Positions 17,617 through 25,657 of a stretch of DNA of 64,000 nucleotides are shown one piece after another (positions within the stretch are counted from its first letter, which is position 1; each line of letters starts with the position of its first letter). The stretch comes from Myroides sp. NP-2 (GTDB lineage: Bacteria; Bacteroidota; Bacteroidia; Flavobacteriales; Flavobacteriaceae), in the NCBI RefSeq assembly GCF_014145665.1, contig NZ_JACHTD010000002.1, positions 248,001 to 312,000 on the forward strand, given 5' to 3'. Made by a program: the position numbers and the translations under genes. The notes beneath the pieces are model-generated. The model was not told where the DNA came from and did no database searches. It worked only from the letters and a program-made list of their open reading frames with translations.

Positions 17617-19590
17617 TTAGTTCAATTTGACGATTGCTCCTTCAACGGCTGCCGTGCCATCCGCCGTTAGCTTGGCTTTTATTCCACCACTTACAGTTAC
17701 ACTACTCTTGCCGTCCACTGCTGTTGTTTTAGAGGAAAGTGTAGCCTCATTTTCCTCCGCATCCAAGGACAAAATCGCCTCTCCACTTTGTTCTACGAGT
17801 CTTGTTGACGCCACATTATTGATGGTTTTTCCCTTGAGGAATAACTCCTCTCCTTCTAGGGTAATCTTTCCATTTTCCTCAAGGGTCAACTTCGATTTTC
17901 CCGATTGTATGCTAATTGCTTGGGCACTCTTCACAACAATAGTTCCACCTCCGTCGAGTTCGATGAAGTTTTTGTTCTTGTCCACTATTTTTATTCCTCC
18001 TTCATCATTGAATTCGATGATGTGGCCACTCTTAGAGCTCCAACTTTTAATGCTGTTTCTTATGCCTCCACCAGCACTTGCATCACCGTGAAACAAACTT
18101 CCCATAACGACAGGTCGATCTGGATGTTGGTTGATGAAGCCTACGATCACTTGATCGCCAACTTCAGGGACTGTTACAAAACCACGATTTTTGTCTACAA
18201 CAGCACTACTTCCTGCATCTGGCGTCACCACGCGAATAAAAGCCGTATTTTCATCTACTTTTTGCCAGTCAAATCGCACTTGTACACGTCCTTTACTTTT
18301 AGGGTCTTCGTTGTTAACTACCGTGGCAATTTGCTGCTCTATCACGGGTGTATCAAAGTGAATACGCGGAATAAAACCTGTATCAGCATCTACAGCCTCA
18401 AAATATCCTTTATATGTGCCCAATGCGTCCACCTCATGTTTAATACTAGTGATCATCAACTTGGTGAAGTAGTGACTTTCTTTGCCTGGCGATTGCAGCA
18501 CATGGAGTTCTATTTTACATCCTGGATATAAAAATGGTACTGTTGTCGTACCAGAAACAACAAAAGCATTCATGCCCTCACTTGCGATAAGTCCTTTCTG
18601 TGCTTGGGTGATATCTTGGTTGGTGGATGCCTTTATCGGGGCTACTTGCAAAGAAGGCGCTGTAAAAATGCGTTGTGATTTTTCATAAGCTACCTTAGCG
18701 AGAGTCCCTTTGGCAACTAATTTGGTGTTTCCTATTGCGCTTAACCGCTCATTGTCTAGACTGTTATATCCGTACAGATCCCGGTTAACATGTTGTGCGG
18801 ATAAGCTTACTTTGACATGATCAATATCGCGTCCATAAGTAAGGGGAATTGTAGACTCCGCAAGGGGAAAATCACCAAAGTGCAGTACTTCTCCATCGTA
18901 AAAGAATTGCTCCCCATAGGCCTCAGCCATTCGCGCTAGATAATTATAGGCTGTTTCGTTATATTGACAACTATAAGAGAGATTGACTTGTCGATGGGAT
19001 TGAACAGCATAGTTGTATTTTCCTTTTTGCGCGTAACCTTCTTCCAAAACAGCTTGGACTATTGCGTGCAGCGAAAGGGGATTCGATCCTCCAAAACTCT
19101 GAATATGTGGAGCCTTATCGAGTAAAATAGTAGGGCTATATCCTCGGAGAATAATGTCGCCATGGTTACCTTGTTTTTGCTCAAAACTAACCTCTGTTAT
19201 GAGTCCAATAAAGTCGCGTTCAAGATTTTCACGACTATTTTTTAAATGAAAACGCACTAAAATACGCTTTCCCAATAATTCTTGAGTGTGAGCCATTTGA
19301 TAGGTTTCACTCTTGCCTAATGCATTGTGATGTAAGGATAATTCAAACGAATGATGTCCCTTGATGCACTGATTTAAACGAAAGTTTATAAAACTCAAGC
19401 ACTCCGTGCCTTCCATTGTTATTTTTAGATCAACTAAATGGTTAACCCCAATAGGAGTGGGGTTTACAATGGTTTTTGCGGGGCTTCCATAGTCTTGATC
19501 AGCTGCAGCAACTAAAGAAGATTCGATAGCTTCAAGGGGATTTTTTGTTTGCTCTAACTCCTTAGCATCAAATAAAGTTTTACTTGTCAT
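17617..19590 (-). CDS. vgrG: T6SS spike protein VgrG/TssI
   Basis: A 657-aa VgrG. The N-terminal two thirds resemble the gp27-like base (NETAYNYLARMAEAYGEQFFYDG is a classic VgrG segment). This is followed by the OB-fold/gp5-like region (VNNEDPKSKGRVQVRFDWQ, VPEVGDQVIVGFINQHPDRP, VMGSLFHGD). The C-terminal beta-helix spike has short repeats (SGHIIEFNDEGGIKIVDKNK onward). It ends near IVKLN with no extra toxin domain. It lies downstream of hcp, separated by a hairpin region, and upstream of the adaptor/Rhs cargo genes, so it probably carries the Rhs effector. Confidence 0.95.
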   Translation of the reverse strand: MTSKTLFDAKELEQTKNPLEAIESSLVAAADQDYGSPAKTIVNPTPIGVNHLVDLKITMEGTECLSFINFRLNQCIKGHHSFELSLHHNALGKSETYQMAHTQELLGKRILVRFHLKNSRENLERDFIGLITEVSFEQKQGNHGDIILRGYSPTILLDKAPHIQSFGGSNPLSLHAIVQAVLEEGYAQKGKYNYAVQSHRQVNLSYSCQYNETAYNYLARMAEAYGEQFFYDGEVLHFGDFPLAESTIPLTYGRDIDHVKVSLSAQHVNRDLYGYNSLDNERLSAIGNTKLVAKGTLAKVAYEKSQRIFTAPSLQVAPIKASTNQDITQAQKGLIASEGMNAFVVSGTTTVPFLYPGCKIELHVLQSPGKESHYFTKLMITSIKHEVDALGTYKGYFEAVDADTGFIPRIHFDTPVIEQQIATVVNNEDPKSKGRVQVRFDWQKVDENTAFIRVVTPDAGSSAVVDKNRGFVTVPEVGDQVIVGFINQHPDRPVVMGSLFHGDASAGGGIRNSIKSWSSKSGHIIEFNDEGGIKIVDKNKNFIELDGGGTIVVKSAQAISIQSGKSKLTLEENGKITLEGEELFLKGKTINNVASTRLVEQSGEAILSLDAEENEATLSSKTTAVDGKSSVTVSGGIKAKLTADGTAAVEGAIVKLN

Positions 19591-19813
19591 AAACTAAATT
19601 ATCTTACTATACGGTTAATTGCGAATTAACTACTTAAAAGGAGAGAATGCCCCAAAACTAGTGGAGCAACTAGATAGCGGGATAAAGGACGGTTGTGGCC
19701 TTAAAGAAGATCTGCCTAATCCTACTATTTCCAATTGAGATCCGCGGATCAACAATGGAAGAACCTATATAGATCACATCCCAATAGGAAAATGAAATGC
19801 ATCTGTCTAGCAA

Positions 19814-19914
19814 TAAAAAAACAGAACGAGTAGTAAGTCGTCAACAAAACCATTGGATTGCGTAAATCGCATCAATGCAGGAAGCTTTGTAAAACTAATT
19901 ATGTACCCGTTCTG
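19814..19914 (-). terminator. Large hairpin terminator downstream of hcp
   Basis: On the minus strand, arms at 19903-19914 and 19822-19833 pair (CAGAACGGGTAC with GTAGTAAG-side TACTCGTTCTG, two imperfect pairs), followed by seven T. The roughly 70-nt interior holds a smaller hairpin around GCG TAAAT CGC (19859-19869). It starts about 40 nt after the hcp stop. The rest of the 19591-19955 gap holds no ORF. Confidence 0.6.
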
Positions 19915-19955
19915 ATTTTAATACAACAAGCGTGTGAACTGCTAGTCCAAGTTAA

Positions 19956-20363
19956 TTATGCGCTTGGCCAGGTTCCTTGATACGCTGAGTTTCCATATTC
20001 AATTTGCTCTGCACTGACCACAAAAGAAATATACATGGCATTGGAATTGATGGCATCAAAATCAACGTGATGCTGGATTACGTATCCATTAGACCAAGTT
20101 AAAGAAATCAACGTTCCCTCTTCATGGGATTTATTGAAGATGATTTCTCCTTTTGTTGGTTTGTATTTCCCATTGAGCAAACTTTCTAAAATCTCCGATT
20201 TATCTGTTGCTTCTACTGTAATGGTAATGAGGGCATTGGAAGGATCAGATGCTACACGTCCTGAAACATCGACAGAACGAGAGACACCATACTTCAAATT
20301 TAATACTTTCTGTGCGTCACCTCCATTGAATTTTAAAACGGCTCTTGAATTGTTTTCTGCCAT
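19956..20363 (-). CDS. tssD: T6SS tube protein TssD (Hcp)
   Basis: A 135-aa Bacteroidetes-type Hcp, the subunit of the hexameric ring stacks that form the expelled inner tube. The pattern fits the TssD family: SRAVLKFNGGDAQKVLNLKY at the start, a central KPTKGEIIFNKSHEEGTL and the ending VVSAEQIEYGNSAYQGTW. No signal peptide, as expected for a secreted tube protein. Unlike the tightly packed genes upstream, it is flanked by 267-bp and 365-bp gaps, with its own -7 element and a terminator-like hairpin, suggesting separate high-level expression. Confidence 0.93.
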   Translation of the reverse strand: MAENNSRAVLKFNGGDAQKVLNLKYGVSRSVDVSGRVASDPSNALITITVEATDKSEILESLLNGKYKPTKGEIIFNKSHEEGTLISLTWSNGYVIQHHVDFDAINSNAMYISFVVSAEQIEYGNSAYQGTWPSA

Positions 20364-20392
20364 AACTTTTTAGTTTTAAATTATTACTACAT

Positions 20393-20400
20393 CAAACTTA
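20393..20400 (-). promoter_or_regulatory. Putative -7 element of hcp
   Basis: The minus strand reads TAAGTTTG, a TAnnTTTG match about 30 nt before the hcp ATG. The same octamer occurs again at 20477-20484. The -33 TTG is not clear. The 20401-20630 stretch between tssC and hcp is very AT-rich and has no ORF; a weak AAGCC/GGCTT pairing (20628-20632 with 20570-20574, then T-run) could terminate tssC transcripts. Confidence 0.5.
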
Positions 20401-20630
20401 AAAACTATTCAGGAAGAAAACTTAACATATTCTCTTTTTTTAAAAAAATAGAGGGGTTTTACTGTTAAAACACACGCAAACTTAACAAATAAAACTATTA
20501 TTTATTAATTTATACACTATTTAAATAAATTTAATTTAAAACCTCCATATCAACAAATTGAGAAACTAAAAAGCCGAGAATTACCTCTTGATTATACAGG
20601 TTTAACAGCGGAGTACAGTGCGGTCTAGGC

Positions 20631-22001
20631 TTACTCTTGTACATATTCGGCTTCCCAGTCATTGCCATCATCTCCTTTATGCCCGTCTAGCTTAATTACA
20701 AAGCTTTTAGCGGGGAAATAAGGAGTTAAGCGGATATCGAGCCATACACGGTCTTTTTGGTGCTTATCTTGCTCGAAACGCACGATTTTAAATTTTTCAA
20801 TCAATTTATCGGCTCCCTTGATTCCGTCTAAAAACAGGACAATTTGCTTGCGCAAATCATCTTCGTTTTTTGCATTCCAATTTTCAAAAGCACGGCGATT
20901 TAAAAAATCCAATAGTACTTTGGTCACATAATCGAAAACACGAACGACAGAATAGGTTTGCAGGCCAATATTGTCGCCATCGAACAAGGTTTTTGCCGAA
21001 AAGGCCATAATCTTGCCGTATTCATTCACCATCGGCACAAGTCCCATTTTTTCGAGTTGAGAGATCTCACTTTTCTTGAGCTCAAACTTAACAGCGTTAA
21101 CCTCGTTGATTCCGCCGTGTTTTTTACCAGCAGCAACTTGTGACATAAGCGTTTTGTGAATCTTGCCTGTAAGCGAGGTCGAAGGTGCAATAAAAACATC
21201 TTCTTCTTCTCCTACTTCCTCAGCGCGACCGCGACCAACTAACCAGTTACAAGTCATGATGACATTGCTCTTGTGAACATCTCCGCTCGTCAGATTAGCC
21301 GAGTAAAATAGGTCGACCACATCATCTGGCTTGTCTAAATTGGCAAAGTCAGTGAGCAACATGACTTTGTTTTCATTGCAGATTTTAGCCCATTTGTCCA
21401 CCACCATATTAGACCCCATATACCCAGGAATAGACAACAACGAATAGTTGTCACGCAGATCCAATCGATCGTAGTACAGCTTAAATTCTTCTGCTATATA
21501 ATTGATGAATACCGGATTGTCTAGATCAGTTATTTGCTCCATTGAAGCGTTGATCACATGCACATTATCCACTTTATCCAGCTCTGTATTCTTATAAAAC
21601 TGTGCAATCGTACGATAGGACACCTCCAACTCGCGACTCTGCAGCAAGGCTTGTTTCAAATTGCTCTTTAAACAGGATACGGCCTGGGTAGCTTTTTGCT
21701 TACAAGCGTCAATGAGTTCCTTTGTGGATTGATCGGATTCTAACAATTCCAACCATAACTGTATGTTTTTCAACAATTCTTCACGCTCCCCTTTCTTACT
21801 AGAATCCGTAAGAAAGATTTGTTTCCTCGCCTTGCGTTCGGGATTCATATTCGCCATGCCATCCACGACAGTTTCTACAAATCCATAGCCCCCCAATTTC
21901 TCCAAAGCCTTGCCTACTACAGGCGTATCTAGCATACTTCGTTGGGCTTGATTCAGCTCCTGTTGCGTATTTTTCTGTGTTTCTTGATCTACTTTTGCCA
22001 T
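20631..22001 (-). CDS. tssC: T6SS contractile sheath large subunit TssC
   Basis: A 456-aa TssC (VipB-like, Bacteroidetes DUF5458 type) that polymerises with TssB into the contractile sheath around the Hcp tube. The N-terminus (MAKVDQETQKNTQQELNQAQ, then LDTPVVGKALEKLGGYGFVE) and the C-terminal IRLTPYFPAKSFVIKLDGHK segment are typical of the family. No signal peptide; cytosolic. It starts 6 nt after the tssB stop, in the usual tssB-tssC order for a co-expressed sheath pair. Confidence 0.93.
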   Translation of the reverse strand: MAKVDQETQKNTQQELNQAQRSMLDTPVVGKALEKLGGYGFVETVVDGMANMNPERKARKQIFLTDSSKKGEREELLKNIQLWLELLESDQSTKELIDACKQKATQAVSCLKSNLKQALLQSRELEVSYRTIAQFYKNTELDKVDNVHVINASMEQITDLDNPVFINYIAEEFKLYYDRLDLRDNYSLLSIPGYMGSNMVVDKWAKICNENKVMLLTDFANLDKPDDVVDLFYSANLTSGDVHKSNVIMTCNWLVGRGRAEEVGEEEDVFIAPSTSLTGKIHKTLMSQVAAGKKHGGINEVNAVKFELKKSEISQLEKMGLVPMVNEYGKIMAFSAKTLFDGDNIGLQTYSVVRVFDYVTKVLLDFLNRRAFENWNAKNEDDLRKQIVLFLDGIKGADKLIEKFKIVRFEQDKHQKDRVWLDIRLTPYFPAKSFVIKLDGHKGDDGNDWEAEYVQE

Positions 22002-22007
22002 GCTTTC

Positions 22008-22643
22008 TTACTTTTCTAATTCTTCTGCAATTGCTCTTAACGTATCTGCAAATTCTCTTTTTGCTTCCTGGTCTTCCAATACTTTTCGAAGTACTTTGTT
22101 GACCTGCATCTGTTTAACAATCTTGTTATACTGCTCTTCATCCACCTTTAGTCCTTTCAAAAAAGGGGAGTTCTCCACCATTTTTTTGGGAGTAAAATCT
22201 CCGAGATTATTGAATCTAAACACTTCTTTTACTGATTGTCCATCGGCGGTTTCGTGTTCCATTTCCAAACTGGGGGTGAAATAATGAAACACCTCTTCCA
22301 CTGTTTTCAACCCCGTTACAATTTCAGGGGCGATGGCATCATCCGTTGTGAGTTTGGCCACTAATAAACTTTTATTGCCCTGAATTTCTTGAATGGCCTC
22401 GTTAGCGTCAACTTTTACTTCATTGCCACCAACTCCATAATTAAACATTGTCATTTTCTCGTTCTTATTAAAATTAATATTACTTTTTTCACTCGTTGAG
22501 GCCGTTTGATTCTTGTTACTACCCTCGGACTCTCTCTTGTTTTTTCTTGTTGATTTTCTTCCTTGCAAGGCCTGTTCTAGTCCAACTTCCACAGATTCCG
22601 CAATTGACTTGACTACGTTTTTGAATCGATCAAACAGCTCCAT
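22008..22643 (-). CDS. tssB: T6SS contractile sheath small subunit TssB, with N-terminal extension
   Basis: The conserved TssB body starts at MTMFNYGVGGNEVKVDANEA and includes the LLVAKLTTDDAIAPEIVTGL and NLGDFTPKKMV motifs. From its own ATG (22454) it would be 148 aa. The frame stays open upstream to an ATG at 22643, 11 nt after the tssK stop, giving 212 aa. The extra 63 residues contain an amphipathic helix (MELFDRFKNVVKSIAESVEV) and a charged, polar linker. I chose 22643 because the tight operon spacing would otherwise leave an unexplained 200-nt gap, but the short form remains possible. Confidence 0.8.
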   Translation of the reverse strand: MELFDRFKNVVKSIAESVEVGLEQALQGRKSTRKNKRESEGSNKNQTASTSEKSNINFNKNEKMTMFNYGVGGNEVKVDANEAIQEIQGNKSLLVAKLTTDDAIAPEIVTGLKTVEEVFHYFTPSLEMEHETADGQSVKEVFRFNNLGDFTPKKMVENSPFLKGLKVDEEQYNKIVKQMQVNKVLRKVLEDQEAKREFADTLRAIAEELEK

Positions 22644-22654
22644 GTATTTCTCAT

Positions 22655-23812
22655 TTAATCCAACACACTCCAACCGCGATTTGTCTTAGGTGGGGGTGCT
22701 ACTTCTAATGCTGTAATGATGATGTTTTCTTTGCGCTGTCCGATATAATCAAGCTCGCTCAGTTGCAGAAAGATCTTTTCTAAACTGCTCAAAAGGAGAT
22801 GAATTTGATCCATGTGCGCCCCACAATCCAGGTGTTCATATTTCATTTCAGCCACAGTAGTTAGCTGACTTAAAAGCATATGAGGGGCTAAATCGCTCCA
22901 TTCTCCAATATAGCTGAGTAGTTCTTCAAGGTCTACCGATGAAAGAACTTGTGTAGTTTGATAGAGGTGAATGGACAGTTGAGAAAAACCTTCGACAAAA
23001 TAAATAGGCGATACATGGGGAATTACATTTCTAAAGTGAAAGTAAGTACTGCCTATATCGCGGATTAACACTTGACACAATTGCTTTACATTAGTGGCTA
23101 ATGTTGAATTTTGCTTGTCTATTTTATTCTTTTGAAGAATACGCAATGCATACTTTTGAAGCAGGGGCAAGGAAGTAGCTGCGCGGTTGTACGATTGGAG
23201 CAATAAGGGATGGCTCCTCATACTAGTACAAGGGGGAATAAAATGTACGTCTGTTTGCAGTGTTTCCCCTTGCACGATTACTTTACCGATGACGATAAAG
23301 TTTGATTCTTCCATAGATCCGTTCGTATCAAAAGAAGTCACAGGCATAAATTCGATACGATGGCGAGGCTTCGTAAACGGATAGCGCGGAGGAGTTTCTT
23401 CTAAATCAAGGGGACCGTATGGAATTTTATCAAAAGGATTGACCGACAGAAGCAAGTAGTAAGGGATCTTTTGCTGATGCAACTCCTCAGCTACTACAGG
23501 AAGTAGCTCTTTTAAACTCGTTTTAAAATCATCGAGATCAATTCTATAGCCCCCAGGTGTTAATGCGCTACAACGCTTAATAACCACCTCAACATCTCCG
23601 GTTAGAGAGTCAACTAAATCAAAGATCGCTTGCCCGCTGCTTTTGCCATTTAAAGGCAGTAAACCATAAGTAAATGCATTGGTAAACACAGCGCGTACTT
23701 CTCTAAATCCATCCAAAATAAAGTTGGTATGTGCGTCAAAGTGTTGTTGTGAAATCTTCATGCCATCAACCCAGTTAATGGCTTGGTATTTTTCAGAATT
23801 TATCATTTTCAT
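22655..23812 (-). CDS. tssK: T6SS baseplate protein TssK
   Basis: A 385-aa TssK-family protein that links the baseplate wedge (TssF/TssG) to the membrane complex. The N-terminal INWVDGMKISQQHFDAHTNF is the conserved opening of TssK. The SLTGDVEVVIKRCSALTPGG and IPYYLLLSVNP segments follow, and a helical C-terminal half ends GWSVLD. The ATG overlaps the tssN stop in an ATGA, indicating translational coupling. In T6SSiii this protein presumably docks to the TssN-R membrane components rather than TssJLM. Confidence 0.9.
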   Translation of the reverse strand: MKMINSEKYQAINWVDGMKISQQHFDAHTNFILDGFREVRAVFTNAFTYGLLPLNGKSSGQAIFDLVDSLTGDVEVVIKRCSALTPGGYRIDLDDFKTSLKELLPVVAEELHQQKIPYYLLLSVNPFDKIPYGPLDLEETPPRYPFTKPRHRIEFMPVTSFDTNGSMEESNFIVIGKVIVQGETLQTDVHFIPPCTSMRSHPLLLQSYNRAATSLPLLQKYALRILQKNKIDKQNSTLATNVKQLCQVLIRDIGSTYFHFRNVIPHVSPIYFVEGFSQLSIHLYQTTQVLSSVDLEELLSYIGEWSDLAPHMLLSQLTTVAEMKYEHLDCGAHMDQIHLLLSSLEKIFLQLSELDYIGQRKENIIITALEVAPPPKTNRGWSVLD

Positions 23813-24702
23813 TCGTTTATTTGTTGTTTGTGTTCCATTACGCGTTTACAAATAATTACATCGTTTTCCTTAATTTTATTTTGGGTAATATCTAATTCAA
23901 AATCAATGTAGTGTCGGAGGTGAAACATGGATCGTTTCACATAGAATATCCAGGCGTAATACACTCCCTCTTCGTTGCGCAACTCAATGGTGTATGATGC
24001 GTTTTTAAAGTTGTAATCTTCCAATACTTTTTGAAACCAATCGCCAAATGTAATTCCCGTTCCAAGTGTTTTTGCCTGAATGCGAAATTGATGTCCCTCC
24101 CCTTCATTTTTACTCAACTCCAGCGTAACCACCTTTAACTTACTTAAATCAAACCCTTCAAAATCAATTGGCTGCTTATTTAACTGATAGTTCCATGTCT
24201 TGTATATACTAAGGGGAATTTTTAAAAACTGATTGAAACAATAGCCAAATAGCAAGGGAATAAAAAAGGTGATACTACAAGAAGCAGACAACAAGGCGTA
24301 TCCTTTAAAAGGGCTAAGCCAATCAAAAAGATAGGTAAAGAGCAATACCCCAAACAACAGCATAAATACAGAAATGCTCACCTCAAACAAGGTTGAAAGT
24401 CCTTCTGCAACATCCAACGCTTGAAATCGCTTTCGTATTTGGTTGAGGTGGATACAACCCATCAAAAAGTAAAGAATACTCCCAATCAAATACCAATAGG
24501 GATTAAAGGTATTTCCAGCAAACCCAAATAATCCAGGCAAGCCCAACAGAACCCCACCTACCAAAAGGTACAATATCAACTCTTTAGCCCGGATAAAGGG
24601 CAATTTTTTTTTGAGGTATACCAGTAAAAAAGCAAGTACAATCAAAACTGTGGGTATAATTAAATGTTCAAGAAAAAAAGCTTTTATAAATTCTATATGC
24701 AT
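23809..24702 (-). CDS. tssN: T6SS membrane protein TssN
   Basis: A 297-aa inner-membrane protein. About six hydrophobic segments occupy residues 10 to 160 (LIIPTVLIVLAFLLVYL, LILYLLVGGVLLGLPGLFGF, YLIGSILYFLMGCIH, ISVFMLLFGVLLFTYLF, CSITFFIPLLFGYCFNQ), followed by a soluble C-terminal domain. This architecture and its position between tssG and tssK match TssN, one of the proteins specific to Bacteroidetes T6SSiii. It likely forms part of the membrane platform replacing TssL/TssM. Start ATG at 24702; 19-nt gap from tssG. Confidence 0.87.
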   Translation of the reverse strand: MHIEFIKAFFLEHLIIPTVLIVLAFLLVYLKKKLPFIRAKELILYLLVGGVLLGLPGLFGFAGNTFNPYWYLIGSILYFLMGCIHLNQIRKRFQALDVAEGLSTLFEVSISVFMLLFGVLLFTYLFDWLSPFKGYALLSASCSITFFIPLLFGYCFNQFLKIPLSIYKTWNYQLNKQPIDFEGFDLSKLKVVTLELSKNEGEGHQFRIQAKTLGTGITFGDWFQKVLEDYNFKNASYTIELRNEEGVYYAWIFYVKRSMFHLRHYIDFELDITQNKIKENDVIICKRVMEHKQQINE

Positions 24703-24721
24703 AACTGTTGTTGTTTGAGCC

Positions 24722-25654
24722 TCACAAATAGGTAGAATACCCTAATAAGCTGTTATTGTTGTTTTCCAGTCGAAATGAATGTTGATTTTTTTGGGTGATA
24801 AAGCGTTCTATTACCGTTGCAGTAACAGGTAGACAATAGTCGTAAATCGCTTGTAACAAAAGCCTCAAGGGCGTTCCTTCTAAATACAGATGCAAATCGG
24901 CATAGTCAATTGGACCATAGCGAAACAGCCAACTCTTCTCCCCGTCAAAATGATCTTCGGTTAATACACTTGTTAGTCCCATTTGCATGACTCCCAATAC
25001 TGTAGAGCGATCTTCAATTGCTGCTATTCTATTGGGTACAAATGAAATAGCTACCGGTATTTTAAAACACCTACTCAAAGACTTTGCTATCCATTCTTTT
25101 TTTCCTCTTGCTTGGTGAAAATAGGGAAGTAAGAAGGAGAAAATACGCGCATTGGCAGTATCTAACAGTTTCAGTAAGGGCCATAGCTCTTCCAAGACCT
25201 GTAAGTATTGATTGCTTGGATCTAGGCCATCAAAACTAGCTGCGAGCTCTAAAGCCTTTAGATGACTGAAGTAAACCTCCATTTCAAAAGGCTGAAAAAA
25301 AGAACGAGCCTTTTGTTCAACCTGTCTTTGCTGTCGAATTTGATCCACCACATCCACAATATTTGTGCGGCTATGCTTGTGTGATGGAGGGTGAAAAATA
25401 CCTTCCGGTAGATAGTCGTAAATGCCTTCCCTGTAACTTTCGACGCTGATAATATTTTCTTTTACCTCCATAAATTCGACTTTAATGCGCCTAAGGTCTT
25501 TGTGGAAGCTGCGGTTATTACTCCCTAACCGCTTCAAAAAAACACCGTCGACATCAGGGTAATACTTCCAAATGTGATAGGCTATTACCTCTGTTTTATA
25601 ATCTGTATCCAAGCTGTTGTAATCTTGGAGGTATACTGAATTGCTATCTTTCAT
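24722..25654 (-). CDS. tssG: T6SS baseplate protein TssG
   Basis: A 310-aa TssG-family baseplate wedge subunit. Family-like features are the early AYHIWKYYPDVDGVFLKRLGSNNR segment, the FHPPSHKHSR motif, LPYFHQARGKKEWIAKSLSR and the conserved RYGPIDYADLHLYLEGTPLR block near the C-terminus. It acts with TssE, TssF and TssK in the cytosolic baseplate. It begins 3 nt after tssF, the classic TssF-TssG gene pair. Confidence 0.88.
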   Translation of the reverse strand: MKDSNSVYLQDYNSLDTDYKTEVIAYHIWKYYPDVDGVFLKRLGSNNRSFHKDLRRIKVEFMEVKENIISVESYREGIYDYLPEGIFHPPSHKHSRTNIVDVVDQIRQQRQVEQKARSFFQPFEMEVYFSHLKALELAASFDGLDPSNQYLQVLEELWPLLKLLDTANARIFSFLLPYFHQARGKKEWIAKSLSRCFKIPVAISFVPNRIAAIEDRSTVLGVMQMGLTSVLTEDHFDGEKSWLFRYGPIDYADLHLYLEGTPLRLLLQAIYDYCLPVTATVIERFITQKNQHSFRLENNNNSLLGYSTYL

Positions 25655-25657
25655 GTA

